64,000 bases of DNA, from the NCBI RefSeq assembly GCF_014651115.1, contig NZ_BMWG01000001.1, positions 496,001 to 560,000 of the forward strand, written 5' to 3'. The position numbers were made by a program, and so were the translations under genes. Numbering within the stretch: the stretch's first letter is position 1; each line of letters starts with the position of its first letter. Shown in pieces: positions 41,248 to 50,797 of the stretch. This DNA comes from Streptomyces inusitatus (lineage in GTDB: Bacteria; Actinomycetota; Actinomycetes; Streptomycetales; Streptomycetaceae). The notes under the pieces were generated by a model. That model was not told the DNA's origin. It did not search any database and saw only the letters and a list, made by a program, of their open reading frames with translations.

Positions 41248-42327
41248 TTGGACAGCGCGATCCCGACCGCGGCCCCGGCCGCCGAGCCGGCCGCCGAGCC
41301 GGCCGCCGAGCCCGGCACCGGGCCGGATGACGCCGGGCCGGACGCCCCCGCGCGCCGCCCGGGCCGCCGCCGGGGGCTCATACGGCTCGCGGTCCTGCTG
41401 CTGCTCGTGCCCACCGCGGTCACGGTCTGCCGGGTGGCGGACACCGACGCGATCACCCCCGTTCCCCAGTTGCTCGCCTTCCTGCCGTGGCTGCTGCTGC
41501 CCGCCGGGGCCGCCCTGGCGGCGGCGGTCCTCGCCCGCTGGCGGTCCGGCGTCGTGTGGGCGGCGGCGGTGCTCGCGGTCACCGGCTGGTTCGTCCGGCC
41601 GTACGACATCGGTCTCGCCGACACTCCCCCCGGCCCGGCGGTGGCCCGGTTCGAGGTGCTCACCTCCAATGTCGAGTTCGGCAACGCGACGGAAGGGCTG
41701 CTGACGGCGATCCGGCGCGAGAAACCGGATCTGGTCTTCGTGCAGGAGTGCGCGGCCCGCTGCTCGGACGGGCTCGCCGCGCGGGTGCCCCTCGCGGACT
41801 ACCCGCACCGCAATGTGGTCGAGGGCCCCATGGCCTCGGGCTCGGCGATCCTCAGCAAGTACCCGCTGCGGAACACCCCCGGGATCGAGAGCACCCTCGC
41901 GATGCCGGGCGCGGTCGCGCGAATAGCGGGCCAGGAGGTGCGCCTCCAGCTCGCGCACCCGCTGCCGCCCATACCCGGCGGGGTGGACGCGTGGCGGAGC
42001 GAGCTGGGCCGGATGAGCGCCCACGCCGCGAAGACGAGGAACGGCGGCCCGGCGATCGTCGCGGGCGACTTCAACGCGACACCGGACCACGCCGCCTTCC
42101 GCCGTCTGCTGGACGCGGGCGGCCTGCGCAACAGCGCCGACCTCGGCGGAGCCTCCCGTACCCCCTCCTGGCCCACGATGGTGGGCGGACCGCTGGGCGC
42201 GCAGATAGACCATGTGCTGATCAGCCGTGAGTTCTCGGTCCGCGAGGCCCGCTTCCTGGAGCTGGGCGACACCGACCACCGCTCCCTGCTGGTCGGCCTG
42301 GAGCTGCACGACACCGGCCGGTCCTGA
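41248..42327 (+). CDS. Endonuclease/exonuclease/phosphatase (EEP) family membrane-anchored hydrolase
   Basis: 359 residues from a TTG at 41248 with GGAGG 5 nt upstream. An Ala/Pro-rich leader precedes three membrane helices (LIRLAVLLLLVPTAVTVCRV, LLAFLPWLLLPAGAALAAAV, VVWAAAVLAVTGWFV). The C-terminal EEP domain has LTSNVEFGNATEGLL, QECAARCSDG, SGSAILSKYPL, VAGDFNATPDHAAF and DTDHRSLLV, the metal and phosphate ligands of the family. The catalytic domain should face outward. The substrate may be a nucleic acid or a phospholipid head group. Confidence 0.83.
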   Translation: MDSAIPTAAPAAEPAAEPAAEPGTGPDDAGPDAPARRPGRRRGLIRLAVLLLLVPTAVTVCRVADTDAITPVPQLLAFLPWLLLPAGAALAAAVLARWRSGVVWAAAVLAVTGWFVRPYDIGLADTPPGPAVARFEVLTSNVEFGNATEGLLTAIRREKPDLVFVQECAARCSDGLAARVPLADYPHRNVVEGPMASGSAILSKYPLRNTPGIESTLAMPGAVARIAGQEVRLQLAHPLPPIPGGVDAWRSELGRMSAHAAKTRNGGPAIVAGDFNATPDHAAFRRLLDAGGLRNSADLGGASRTPSWPTMVGGPLGAQIDHVLISREFSVREARFLELGDTDHRSLLVGLELHDTGRS

Positions 42328-42419
42328 CCGCCAGGGCCTGACCCGACCGGATACCGGGCGGGCTCCCCGCGCGGGGGCGGCTTGCCCCCGGGCACCCCCA
42401 TGAGGCATGTGTAAGGACC

Positions 42420-44378
42420 ATGGAGACCCGAGCGGGACGACTGTCCCCACCCGAGTGGCTGCTCAACACCCTGCGGCCGCGCTCCGCCCCCGTCCCCTGG
42501 GCGGCCGTCGCCCGGGCCGGAATCGCGCTCTCCGCGCCGCTCGCGGTGGGCATCGCCGTGGACCGGCCCGACTACGGGGCACTGGTGTCCATGGGCGCGC
42601 TGAACGGAGTGATCGGCGACACCGCCGACGCGTACCGGATGCGGATCTTCAACATCGCGGTCCCGCAGCTCTTCGGAGCGATCGGAGTCACCCTCGGGAC
42701 CCTGGTGTACGGGGAGGGCCGGCTCGCGGTCCTGGTGCTGACCCTGGTCGCGCTGGCCTCCGGGATGATCTCCTCGATCGGCGCGGTCGCCTCCGTCTCC
42801 GGGCTGCTGCTCCTGCTCAACGCCGTGGTGGGCGCGGGTCTCCCGATGCCTCAGCCGCTGTGGATGCCGGCGGTGCTGCTCTCCCTCGGCGGGCTCCTCG
42901 TCCTGTTCCTCACCCTGCTGGGGTGGCCGCTGCGCGGCCGGATGCCGGAGCGGACGGCGGTCGCCACCGCCTACCGCGATGTCGCCGATCTGCTGGCGGT
43001 CGCGGGCACTTCGCGGTATCCGGAGCGACGCCAGACCGTCACCGACTCCCTCAGCGACGCCTATGACCTGATCCTCGCCCTGCGCACCCGCGACCACGGC
43101 AGGCGCAGCCCGCTGGTGCGGCTGCTGGCCCAGCTGAATGTGCTCATCCCGCTGCTGGAGGCGGCAGCGGCGGCGCATCTGTACGGCAGGGCGTCCCGCC
43201 GCCCGCCCGTCGCCGCCGCCGTCCGGGCCATGGCGGACTCGGTGGCCGCCCCCGGCCAGGGCGGACCCGTCGATCTGTCGGGGCTGCCGGAGCCGGAGGG
43301 CCCCGCCGACCGCGCGGTGGACTCGGCGCTGCGGCACGCGGCGGCCGTGGTGCACCGGCCGGACCTCGATCCCTACCAGGGGGACGACGCCCTCGGGCGT
43401 CCGGCGGCGCTGAGCGTCCGGTTCCGGACCACCGCCCGTGCCGTGCTGCTCTCGGGGGCCTCCTGGCGGTACGGAACACGGCTGGCGCTCTGCATCGGCC
43501 TGGCGCAGGCGCTGGTCTCCCTGGTGGACGTGCCCCGCTCGTACTGGGTCGCGCTCACCGTCACCTTCGTCATGAAGCCCGACTTCGGCTCGGTCTTCTC
43601 CCGCGCGGTCCTGCGCGCCCTCGGCACGGCGGCCGGGCTGCTGGTCGCCGCTCCCGTGCTCGCGGCCCTGCCGCGCGGCTGGTGGGACATCCCGGTGATG
43701 GCGGTGCTCGCGGCGCTGATCCCCTGGTTCTCCGCCAAGGGATACGCGTTCCAGACGGCGGCGATCACCCCGGTGATCCTGCTGCTCTCCGACACCCTCA
43801 ACCGCGAGGGCTTCGACCTGGTGCTGCCCCGGCTGCTGGACAGTCTGCTGGGCTGCGCCATCGCGCTGATCGCGGGGTATCTGCTCTGGCCGGAGAGCTG
43901 GCACACCCGGATCGGCGACCGGCTGGCCACGGCGGTGGAGGAGATCGCCGGGTATGTGGGATGCGCCTTCGACCCGGCGGCGGACCGGGGTGACCAGGTG
44001 CGCGGGCGCCGCCGGATCTACCGCGAACTCTCCTCGGTGCGGTCCGAGTTCCAGCGGGCGCTGACCGAGCCGCCGCCGACGGGAGCGCGGGCGGCGGCCT
44101 GGTGGCCGCTGGTCGTCGCGGTCGAGCGGATCGTGGACGCGACCACGGCGGCCCGGGTCAGGGTCACCCACGGCGCGAGCCCGCCCTCGCCCGGCGAGGT
44201 GGCCGGGGTGGAGCGGGAGCTGCGCGAGCTGGCGGGGAATCTGCGCGCCAGCGCGGTGCTGGTGGAGGTGCGTACGGCCCTGGAGGGCGACGAGGACGGC
44301 GTACTCGCCCCGCTCCGCCACGAGGTGACGGCGGCCAGGGCCATCGCCTCCCCCGCGCCCCGGCCCCGGCCCCGATAG
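42420..44378 (+). CDS. FUSC-family transporter (aromatic-acid exporter-like)
   Basis: 652 residues in two halves, each with a set of membrane helices: residues 25-175 (SAPLAVGIAVDRPDYGALVS, VLVLTLVALASGMISSIGAV) and about 350-500 (ALCIGLAQALVSLVDVPRSY, WVALTVTFVMKPDFGSVFSR, ALGTAAGLLVAAPVLAAL). The motif YWVALTVTFVMKPDFG marks the FUSC second domain. Long cytoplasmic helical segments follow each half. The family exports aromatic acids and other anions. The gene is monocistronic and converges with the RCC1 gene. Confidence 0.85.
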   Translation: METRAGRLSPPEWLLNTLRPRSAPVPWAAVARAGIALSAPLAVGIAVDRPDYGALVSMGALNGVIGDTADAYRMRIFNIAVPQLFGAIGVTLGTLVYGEGRLAVLVLTLVALASGMISSIGAVASVSGLLLLLNAVVGAGLPMPQPLWMPAVLLSLGGLLVLFLTLLGWPLRGRMPERTAVATAYRDVADLLAVAGTSRYPERRQTVTDSLSDAYDLILALRTRDHGRRSPLVRLLAQLNVLIPLLEAAAAAHLYGRASRRPPVAAAVRAMADSVAAPGQGGPVDLSGLPEPEGPADRAVDSALRHAAAVVHRPDLDPYQGDDALGRPAALSVRFRTTARAVLLSGASWRYGTRLALCIGLAQALVSLVDVPRSYWVALTVTFVMKPDFGSVFSRAVLRALGTAAGLLVAAPVLAALPRGWWDIPVMAVLAALIPWFSAKGYAFQTAAITPVILLLSDTLNREGFDLVLPRLLDSLLGCAIALIAGYLLWPESWHTRIGDRLATAVEEIAGYVGCAFDPAADRGDQVRGRRRIYRELSSVRSEFQRALTEPPPTGARAAAWWPLVVAVERIVDATTAARVRVTHGASPPSPGEVAGVERELRELAGNLRASAVLVEVRTALEGDEDGVLAPLRHEVTAARAIASPAPRPRPR

Positions 44379-44386
44379 GGCCGGGG
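44364..44386. terminator. Short hairpin between convergent FUSC and RCC1 genes
   Basis: CCCCGGCCC and GGGCCGGGG form a 9-bp stem around CGATA. It overlaps the FUSC stop codon and may terminate both transcripts. Confidence 0.45.
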
Positions 44387-44407
44387 CGGGGGAGTGCTCG
44401 CGGAGGG

Positions 44408-45583
44408 CTATCCGGCGAGGCTGAACTCACCGCCCGCGGCGATGATCGAGACGCTGCTGAGGCTGTTCACCGGGGTGAAGAGCGCGGTGCGGTTGGTGGC
44501 GGTGCCGTCGCCGATCTGGCCGTTGTTGTTGTAGCCGACGGCGCTGACTCTGCCGTCCCGGTCGAGTACGAGGGTGTGGTACGCGCCGGCCGAGACGGCG
44601 CGGATGTTGTTCGCGCCGTCGAGGGTGATGGGCGCGGGGCGGTTGGTGGTGGTGCCGTCGCCCTGCTGGCCCTGGGCGTTGTAGCCCCAGGTCTTCACGG
44701 TGCCGTCGGCGAGCCGGGCGACGCTGTGATAGACCCCGGCGCTGATCTCACGGGCGGTGGTGATGGCGTCCGTCTTCACCGGGGTGAGGCGCTGGGTGCT
44801 GGCGTTGTCCCCGAGCTGGCCCTCGGAGCCACGGCCCCAGGCCCAGACCGTGCCGTCCGCGAGCCGCGCGAGGCTGTGCGCGCTGCCGCCCGCCACGCTG
44901 CGGACATTGGCGAGCCCGCTCACCGTGACCGGTGTGGTCCGGTTGGCGACCGAGCCGTCCCCGAGCTGGCCGTTGGCGTTGTAGCCCCAGGACTTGACCG
45001 TGCCGTCCGCGAGCACCGCGATGCTGTGCAGGGCCCCGGCGGCGATGGCCTCGACATTGGTCAGCCCGGCGACCGCGACCGGGGTGTTCCGCTGGGCCGC
45101 GGTGTTGTCCCCGAGCTGGCCCTCGGAGTTGCGCCCCCAGGCCCGTACCGTGCCGTCGGCGAGCAACGCCAGGCTGTGGTAATTCCCGGCGGCCACGGCG
45201 ACCACGCCCCGCAGACCGGTGACGGTGGAAGCCTGCTCCTGGGCGGCCGTGTTGCCGATGCCGAGCTGGCCCTCGGCATTGCGGCCCCAGCTCTCCACCG
45301 TGCCGTTCGTGAGCAGGGCCAGGCTGTGGTAGTAACCGCCCGCGAGGCTGTCGATGTCACCGCCGGTCAGCCCCGGCACGGTCACCGGCTTGTACTTGGC
45401 GGTGGTGAGAGTGCCGCCGAGCTGGTAATTGTCATTGGATCCCCAGCCCTTGAGCCGGCCTTCCTGAGCCGTGGCACTGCCGGCGGGCAGCGTCGACCAG
45501 GTCGCGAGGACCGCCAGCAGCGCCAGCAGCGCGGCCAGCGCACGGGCTCCGAGCCCCCGGCCGTTGTCGGGACGTACGTTCAT
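44408..45583 (-). CDS. Secreted RCC1-repeat beta-propeller protein
   Basis: 391 residues. A signal peptide (LGARALAALLALLAVLATWS) is followed by seven RCC1-type repeats, each with a W/V-G-x-N-x-x-G-Q-L-G core: KGWGSNDNYQLGG, SWGRNAEGQLG, AWGRNSEGQLG, SWGYNANGQLG, AWGRGSEGQLG, TWGYNAQGQQG and AVGYNNNGQIG. They would fold as a seven-bladed propeller. In eukaryotes RCC1 binds chromatin; bacterial secreted forms have no known partner. It stands alone, diverging from the DUF2690 gene across 400 bp. Confidence 0.85.
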   Translation of the reverse strand: MNVRPDNGRGLGARALAALLALLAVLATWSTLPAGSATAQEGRLKGWGSNDNYQLGGTLTTAKYKPVTVPGLTGGDIDSLAGGYYHSLALLTNGTVESWGRNAEGQLGIGNTAAQEQASTVTGLRGVVAVAAGNYHSLALLADGTVRAWGRNSEGQLGDNTAAQRNTPVAVAGLTNVEAIAAGALHSIAVLADGTVKSWGYNANGQLGDGSVANRTTPVTVSGLANVRSVAGGSAHSLARLADGTVWAWGRGSEGQLGDNASTQRLTPVKTDAITTAREISAGVYHSVARLADGTVKTWGYNAQGQQGDGTTTNRPAPITLDGANNIRAVSAGAYHTLVLDRDGRVSAVGYNNNGQIGDGTATNRTALFTPVNSLSSVSIIAAGGEFSLAG

Positions 45584-45986
45584 ATCAATCCTCAGCCATT
45601 ACGGGGCGCGGACGGCCATCGGGGTCACGCCTGTCACCCACGGCGCAACAACTACCGTCCGGGGCGGACCGCGAGGGGAGTCGCTCCGCCGGATGCCGGT
45701 ACGTTTTCACCGGTTCGGCTGTCCGGTCTCATGAGCACGCCAACTCTCCGCACCCGGCGCGGCCTTCACCGGAGCCGTACGCCCCGCGACTCCCCGCCAC
45801 CCCGGCGGAACATCCCGGCAGACCCCAACAGGGCTCGCCGGAAGGCCAGTTGAGAACTCTCCCCAAGGGGTCGCGCGGTCATGGTGACACCGGTCGCGAA
45901 GTGTGAGGGTAGCCGGGAGACCTTCCACGCCTCCCTTACGTTCAGGTATAACGTGGACACGTTCCGTGAGGCATGGAGTTGCGGGG
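45584..45986. other. Divergent promoter region between RCC1 and DUF2690 genes
   Basis: No gene is supported in these 403 bp. A dyad AACGTGGACACGTT (45950-45963), six bases each side of a 2-nt centre, lies 24-37 nt before the DUF2690 GTG and is a candidate operator for that gene. Confidence 0.45.
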
Positions 45987-46709
45987 GTGACCACCGTGCG
46001 AGACAGCAGCAGCGGCATCGGCGACAGTGACCGGGGTGGCGACGAGGGGGACCGGGAGGATTCCGGCGGCGCGGCGGACGGGGGCGGGGACAGTGGCGGT
46101 GGCGGTGGCGGCCGGGCGAGGGCTTCGCGCTCATGGATCCGCAGGCACGGCCCGGAGTCGCTGATCGGGGCGCTGATCGTGGCGATCGTCGCGGCCCTGG
46201 TGCCGGTGATCCTCTCCGCCCTGCTCGCGGAGGAGAGCCCCGGCGCGTCCGACGGCGGCAACCCGGCGGACTCGCCGTCCGCCTCGGCCGATGTCGTCCC
46301 CGGCTGCAAGGGCGAGACCTGCGACGGGCTCGACCCCGAGAAGGCCCGCTGCACCCGGGGGACCGTGACCCTGCGGGACGAATGGGCCGGTCTGATGCGC
46401 CTGGAGATCCGCTACAACCCGCGCTGCGAGGCCGTGTGGGCCAAGCTGACCGGGGCACGGCCCGGCGACACGGTGACGATCACCACCTCGCCGACCCGCC
46501 GGCAGGCGGCAAAGGTGGACTGGGGGAAGACCCAGTACACGACGATGCTCCCGGTGCACCGGAAGGACTTCTCCGCGCAGGCGGTGGCGGTCGCGGTCAA
46601 GGGCAACGCGGAGCAGGAGATTCCCAAGGGGTACGAGCTGCGCGTCGGAGCGGACGGCACGCATCTGCCGTCCGCCCCGCCCACCCCCGGCTCCTCCTCG
46701 CCGAGCTGA
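45987..46709 (+). CDS. DUF2690 membrane-anchored protein
   Basis: 240 residues from a GTG. A disordered Asp/Gly/Ser N-terminus is followed by one membrane helix (LIGALIVAIVAALVPVILSA) and an extracytoplasmic DUF2690 domain: GCKGETCDGLDPEKARCTRG, TVTLRDEWAGLMRLEIRYNP and RCEAVWAKLTG, with four cysteines likely forming disulfides. This domain is common in Streptomyces, often attached to HTH or kinase domains; its function is unknown. It stands alone. Confidence 0.82.
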   Translation: MTTVRDSSSGIGDSDRGGDEGDREDSGGAADGGGDSGGGGGGRARASRSWIRRHGPESLIGALIVAIVAALVPVILSALLAEESPGASDGGNPADSPSASADVVPGCKGETCDGLDPEKARCTRGTVTLRDEWAGLMRLEIRYNPRCEAVWAKLTGARPGDTVTITTSPTRRQAAKVDWGKTQYTTMLPVHRKDFSAQAVAVAVKGNAEQEIPKGYELRVGADGTHLPSAPPTPGSSSPS

Positions 46710-46742
46710 GCCGGGAGGGTCCGGGGTGCGCCGGGCGTGGGA

Positions 46743-47132
46743 CTACGGATTTGCACGCTGCTGGAGGCGCTCCAGCTCCCTGCGGTCGCGCTTCGTCGGA
46801 CGCCCCGCGCCCCGGTCGCGCACCGCCGCCGGGGCGACGAACTCCTTCGGCGGGGGCGGCGGGCTGTTGTCGATGTAGCACTGGACGGCCACCGGCGCGC
46901 CCACCCGCTTACGGACGATCTTGACGACGACCACCACCCGCTCCCGGCCCGCGTGGAAGAGCCGCACCTGATCGCCCGCGCGCAGGGCGTGCGCGGGCTT
47001 GATCCGGGTGTCGTTGACCCGGACATGACCGGCCTTGCACGCCGCCGCGGCCTGTGAGCGGGTCTTGGTCAGCCGCACCGACCACAGCCAGGCGTCGACC
47101 CGTACGGACCCTTCTGCCCCTTCGGTATCCAT
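46743..47132 (-). CDS. hslR: S4-domain RNA-binding protein, Hsp15-like
   Basis: 129 residues. Residues 11-60 are the S4 fold (VRVDAWLWSVRLTKTRSQAA, AACKAGHVRVNDTRIKPAHA, LRAGDQVRLFHAGRERVVVV) and the C-terminus is basic and coiled (GRPTKRDRRELERLQQR). Hsp15 binds stalled 50S subunits carrying nascent peptide and helps recycle them. The length and C-terminal tail match the bacterial family. Confidence 0.87.
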   Translation of the reverse strand: MDTEGAEGSVRVDAWLWSVRLTKTRSQAAAACKAGHVRVNDTRIKPAHALRAGDQVRLFHAGRERVVVVVKIVRKRVGAPVAVQCYIDNSPPPPPKEFVAPAAVRDRGAGRPTKRDRRELERLQQRANP

Positions 47133-47183
47133 GCGTCCGACTCTACGGCTCCGCCGCCGCCCGCACCGGCTTGCGAGACGGGG

Positions 47184-49262
47184 TCAGACGCCGATCTCCC
47201 GGCCGTCCCGGCGCCAGACCGCGACCACGGCGGGCCGCACCAGCTTGCCCGGCCCGTCCGGCCAGCTGCTCGCGGGCTTCTCGACCGATGCCCCGTCCAC
47301 CTCGCCGGGGTGCTGGACGGCGACCAGCACCCGCCGCTCCTGGATGACCGGACCGCAGGTCTCGGCCCCCGTCGGCACGGTCAGGAACTGCTTCAGCTCA
47401 CCGCGCCGCTCGCCGTGGACGGCCACTCCGAAGAGCCCGTCGTGCGAGCCCAGCTTGTTGCCGTCGGTCGAGATCCACAGATTCCCGTAGGGGTCGAACG
47501 CCACATTGTCCGGGCAGGAGATGGGGCTCACCTTCTCCTTGGGGAAGCCCGCGAAGTAGGTGGACGGATCCTTCGGATCGCCCGCCACCAGGAAGAGCCG
47601 CCAGGCGAAGCCGTCGCCCGCCGGGTCGTCCCAGTTCTCCGCCAGCTCCAGGATCTGGCCGTGCTTGTTGAGGTTGCGCGGATTGGCCTCGTCCGCGCCG
47701 GGCTTGCCGGGCTTGCCCCGGTCGGTGTTGTTGGTGAGCGCCACATAGACCCGGCCGGTGCGCGGCGAGGGCTCGACGTCCTCCGGGCGGTCCATCTTGG
47801 TCGCGCCGACCTTGTCGCCCGCGATCCGGGTGAAGACGTACACCTCGTCCGCCGTCATCCCCGGCACATGCGAGACATCGCCGGTGGCCAGCGGGATCCA
47901 GACGCCGGAGCCGTCGAACTCACCGTCGTCCGGGAGCCTGCCCGAGCCGTCGACGGCCTCCGGGCTGTCGCCGCTCAGCTTGGCGACGTACAGCGTGCCC
48001 TCGTCCAGCAGCGTGCGGTTGTGCTCGCGCGCCGCCCGTGACGTGCCCTTCTTCATACGCTTCGACGAGACGAACTTGTAGAAGTAGTCAAACCGTTCGT
48101 CGTCCCCCATATAGACCACGGGACGGCCGTCGTCGGTCAGCCGGGGCTGCGCGGCCTCGTGCTTGAAGCGGCCGAGCGCGGTGCGCTTGCGGGGGATGAA
48201 GTCGGGGTCGTACGGGTCGAGCTCGACCACCCAGCCGTGGCGGTGGGACTCGTTGGGCTCCAGCGCCGCGTCGAAGCGCCGGTCGAACCGCTCCCACTTG
48301 CGCTCGGAGGGACCGGCGGCGATGCCGTAGCGGCGGTCGGTCTCGCTCGCGCCGTTGGCGAAGTACTGGTTGAAGTTCTCCTCGCCGTGGAGCGTGGTGC
48401 CCCAGGGGGTGGTGCCGCCCGCGCAGTTGTTGAGCGTCCCGCGCACCCGTACGCCGGTCCTGTCGGCGGAGGTCCTCAGCAGCGGGCTGCCCGCCGCCGG
48501 GCCGGTGACCTCGAAGAGGCTGGTCGCGGTGAGCCTGCGGTTGAGGTGGTGGCGGTTGACCGGGGTGAGGCTGCCCGTCAGCCGGTCCTCCTGGACCACG
48601 ACGACCGAGAGACCGTGGGCGGCCCAGGCGATCTCGACCTGTTCGCGGGTCGGATTCTCCGGGTCGTACTTCCGGAACATCAGCATCTCGTCGGTGTACT
48701 CGTGGTTGGCGACGAGCACTTGGCGGCGGCGCTCACCCGGGAGGGGGAGCAGCGAGAGGAAGTCGTTGTTGTAGCCGAACTGCCCCGCCTGGGCCTTCGC
48801 GGTCTGCTTCTCCGCGTTGAAGGCGGGCGCGCCGCGCAGGATGGGGTCGCCCCAGCGGATCACCACATTCTGGGCGTACCCGGCGGGGACGGTGACCCTG
48901 TCGTTCACATTGGGGGGTACGGGGGTGAACCGCAGGCCCCTCGCTCCGTCGGCGCGGCCCCTGCCCCTGGCGGCGGCAGCGGTGGCGGGCGCGGCGGCGG
49001 CCGGTGCGGCGTGGGCCCGGGAGCCGCCGTCCGGCCCGGCGAGCGCGGCGGTCCCGGCGGCCGTCGCGACGGTCACCACGGCGGCGGCGCGCACCATCGA
49101 GCGGCGGGAGAGGGCCCCGGCGATGATGTCGCCCGCGTACTCATTGCCGCTGGTGTTCGGCACCTCCTGGAAGCAGGCGTCACCGCAGCGGTAGCGGCAG
49201 GTCAGCGCCGAACGTCCGCCCGCGTGCGGCTTGGTGCTCAAGAGCGGCAGCAGTCTGCGCAC
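47184..49262 (-). CDS. phoX: PhoX-family alkaline phosphatase, Tat-exported
   Basis: 692 residues from a GTG with GGAGGA upstream. The N-terminus is RRLLPLLSTKPHAGGRSALT, a cysteine pair, then the twin-arginine signal LSRRSMVRAAAVVTVATAAG. The PhoX (DUF839) body is recognised by VIRWGDPIL, GQFGYNNDFLSLLPLPG, VLVANHEYTDEMLMFRKYDP, NCAGGTTPWGTTLHGEENFN and VELDPYDPDF, with the Ca/Fe ligands expected at Glu and Asp of these blocks. PhoX enzymes release phosphate from organic esters outside the cell and are usually induced by phosphate starvation; no PHO box was noticed here. Confidence 0.87.
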   Translation of the reverse strand: MRRLLPLLSTKPHAGGRSALTCRYRCGDACFQEVPNTSGNEYAGDIIAGALSRRSMVRAAAVVTVATAAGTAALAGPDGGSRAHAAPAAAAPATAAAARGRGRADGARGLRFTPVPPNVNDRVTVPAGYAQNVVIRWGDPILRGAPAFNAEKQTAKAQAGQFGYNNDFLSLLPLPGERRRQVLVANHEYTDEMLMFRKYDPENPTREQVEIAWAAHGLSVVVVQEDRLTGSLTPVNRHHLNRRLTATSLFEVTGPAAGSPLLRTSADRTGVRVRGTLNNCAGGTTPWGTTLHGEENFNQYFANGASETDRRYGIAAGPSERKWERFDRRFDAALEPNESHRHGWVVELDPYDPDFIPRKRTALGRFKHEAAQPRLTDDGRPVVYMGDDERFDYFYKFVSSKRMKKGTSRAAREHNRTLLDEGTLYVAKLSGDSPEAVDGSGRLPDDGEFDGSGVWIPLATGDVSHVPGMTADEVYVFTRIAGDKVGATKMDRPEDVEPSPRTGRVYVALTNNTDRGKPGKPGADEANPRNLNKHGQILELAENWDDPAGDGFAWRLFLVAGDPKDPSTYFAGFPKEKVSPISCPDNVAFDPYGNLWISTDGNKLGSHDGLFGVAVHGERRGELKQFLTVPTGAETCGPVIQERRVLVAVQHPGEVDGASVEKPASSWPDGPGKLVRPAVVAVWRRDGREIGV

Positions 49263-49550
49263 TTTTCCTCCTCCGGCGCACACCGCGCCGACAGTCTGTC
49301 GGAATCTCTCCGGGCCAGACGTTAGGCGGCGAGCCGTGCGCGGCGGGGGACTCGGAGTGAACGGTGAGTGAATCCGGCGAGTGCGGCGGGGATCGCGGGC
49401 GGAGGGCCGTCGGGCGCGGGGGCCGCCCCCGCAGGGGTCGCCGACGGGTGGCGGCTAACCTTACGTGTCCGCCCTGGCCAGGACATATCACGGACAACCT
49501 GGCCCAAAAGCGGAGAATACTCCACCCAACTCATGCGAAAGGCCTCGCAC

Positions 49551-50786
49551 ATGGGCATTCGGAGCCTGCTGCGCAAGATGTTCGGCCGCGATCGTTCGGA
49601 GCCCAGCGAGTCGGCGGCCGCATCCTCCGTACCGCCCCAGTCCGAACACACGGAACCGGCCACCGCCCCCGCCATCGCCGCCACCGCCACCGCCACTCCC
49701 ACCGCCACTCCCACCGTCCCGCCTCCGGCCGAGACTCCCGCCTCGCCGCCCGAGACACCGGCCGAGCGCGCGCCCGAGCCCGAGCCCGTGCCTTCCACGA
49801 CGGCGACGGACCTGGTGTCGGCGGCGTTCGACAATCCGCAGGCCCGCCCGCAGACGGCCGCGGTGCCGCCGCAGTCCCGCACAGAACCGGAACCGGAACC
49901 GGAACCGGAGCTGAAGCCGGAACCGGAGCCGGAGCGCGAGCGCGAGCCCGAGCCCGAGCCCGCCCGGATCGTCACGGTGGAGAAGGCCCCCGAGCCGACC
50001 GAGCCGGAACCGGAACCGGAAGTGGTTGCCGTCGAGACCCCCGCCGCCCTTGAGGACCCGGTGGTGGCGACCGCCGAGGAGACCCCCGTACCGCCCGAGC
50101 CGGAGACCGCGTCCGAGCCCGAGCCCGAGCCCGAGCCGGAAGCTGCGCCCGAGAGCGTCCTCCCCCATCACGAGGCCGCGCGCGACGCGGTGCGGCGGGC
50201 CGGGATCAAGGTCAAGAGCGGGCGGTCGCGGACGCGGGTGTATCTGGTGCTGGACCGGTCCGGGTCGATGCGCCCGTACTACAAGGACGGCAGCGCCCAG
50301 CGCCTCGGCGAGCAGACGCTCGCGCTCGCCGCGCAGTTCCAGGACGATCCCTCGGTCAAGGTGGTGTTCTTCTCGACCGAGGTCGACGGGACCGGCGAGC
50401 TGACCGCCGAGGCGTACGAGGGCAGGATCGACGAACTGCACGGCTCGCTCGGCCGGATGGGGCGCACCAACTACCATCTCGCCGTCGACGCGGTCCTCGC
50501 CCTCCACGTCAAGGCCGCTCCCCGCGCGCCCGCGCTGGTCGTCTTCCAGACCGACGGCGCGCCCGAGTCGAAGACCGCCGCCACCGCCGCGCTGGCGGCG
50601 GCGGCCGCCACCGCCCCGAAGGTGTTCTGGCAGTTCGTCGCGTTCGGCGAACAAGACGCGAAGGGCTTTGACTACCTCCGCAGGCTCACCGCCGAGAACG
50701 CGGCCTTCTTCCACGCGGGCCCCACCCCCGGCGCGCTCACCGACGAGGCGATGTACGACGGGATCCTCCAGGCCTGGCGCCCCTGA
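49551..50786 (+). CDS. VWA-domain protein, TerF-like, with Pro/Glu-rich N-terminal half
   Basis: About 411 residues. Residues 1-15 (MGIRSLLRKMFGRD) are followed by about 210 residues of Pro, Ala, Glu and Thr with EPEPEP runs, probably disordered. The C-terminal 200 residues are a von Willebrand A domain with the MIDAS motif in LVLDRSGSM and TDGAPES, and FWQFVAFGEQDAKGFDYLRR, as in TerF/TerY proteins of tellurium-resistance operons. No other ter genes are adjacent. ATG at 49551 has a weak binding site; one at 49533 is possible. Confidence 0.8.
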   Translation: MGIRSLLRKMFGRDRSEPSESAAASSVPPQSEHTEPATAPAIAATATATPTATPTVPPPAETPASPPETPAERAPEPEPVPSTTATDLVSAAFDNPQARPQTAAVPPQSRTEPEPEPEPELKPEPEPEREREPEPEPARIVTVEKAPEPTEPEPEPEVVAVETPAALEDPVVATAEETPVPPEPETASEPEPEPEPEAAPESVLPHHEAARDAVRRAGIKVKSGRSRTRVYLVLDRSGSMRPYYKDGSAQRLGEQTLALAAQFQDDPSVKVVFFSTEVDGTGELTAEAYEGRIDELHGSLGRMGRTNYHLAVDAVLALHVKAAPRAPALVVFQTDGAPESKTAATAALAAAAATAPKVFWQFVAFGEQDAKGFDYLRRLTAENAAFFHAGPTPGALTDEAMYDGILQAWRP

Positions 50787-50797
50787 GGCGGGTCCGC

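Noticed and set aside
41799..44321. An 840-codon minus-strand frame over the FUSC gene
   Set aside because: Antisense shadow; the plus-strand protein has paired sets of membrane helices and the FUSC motif.
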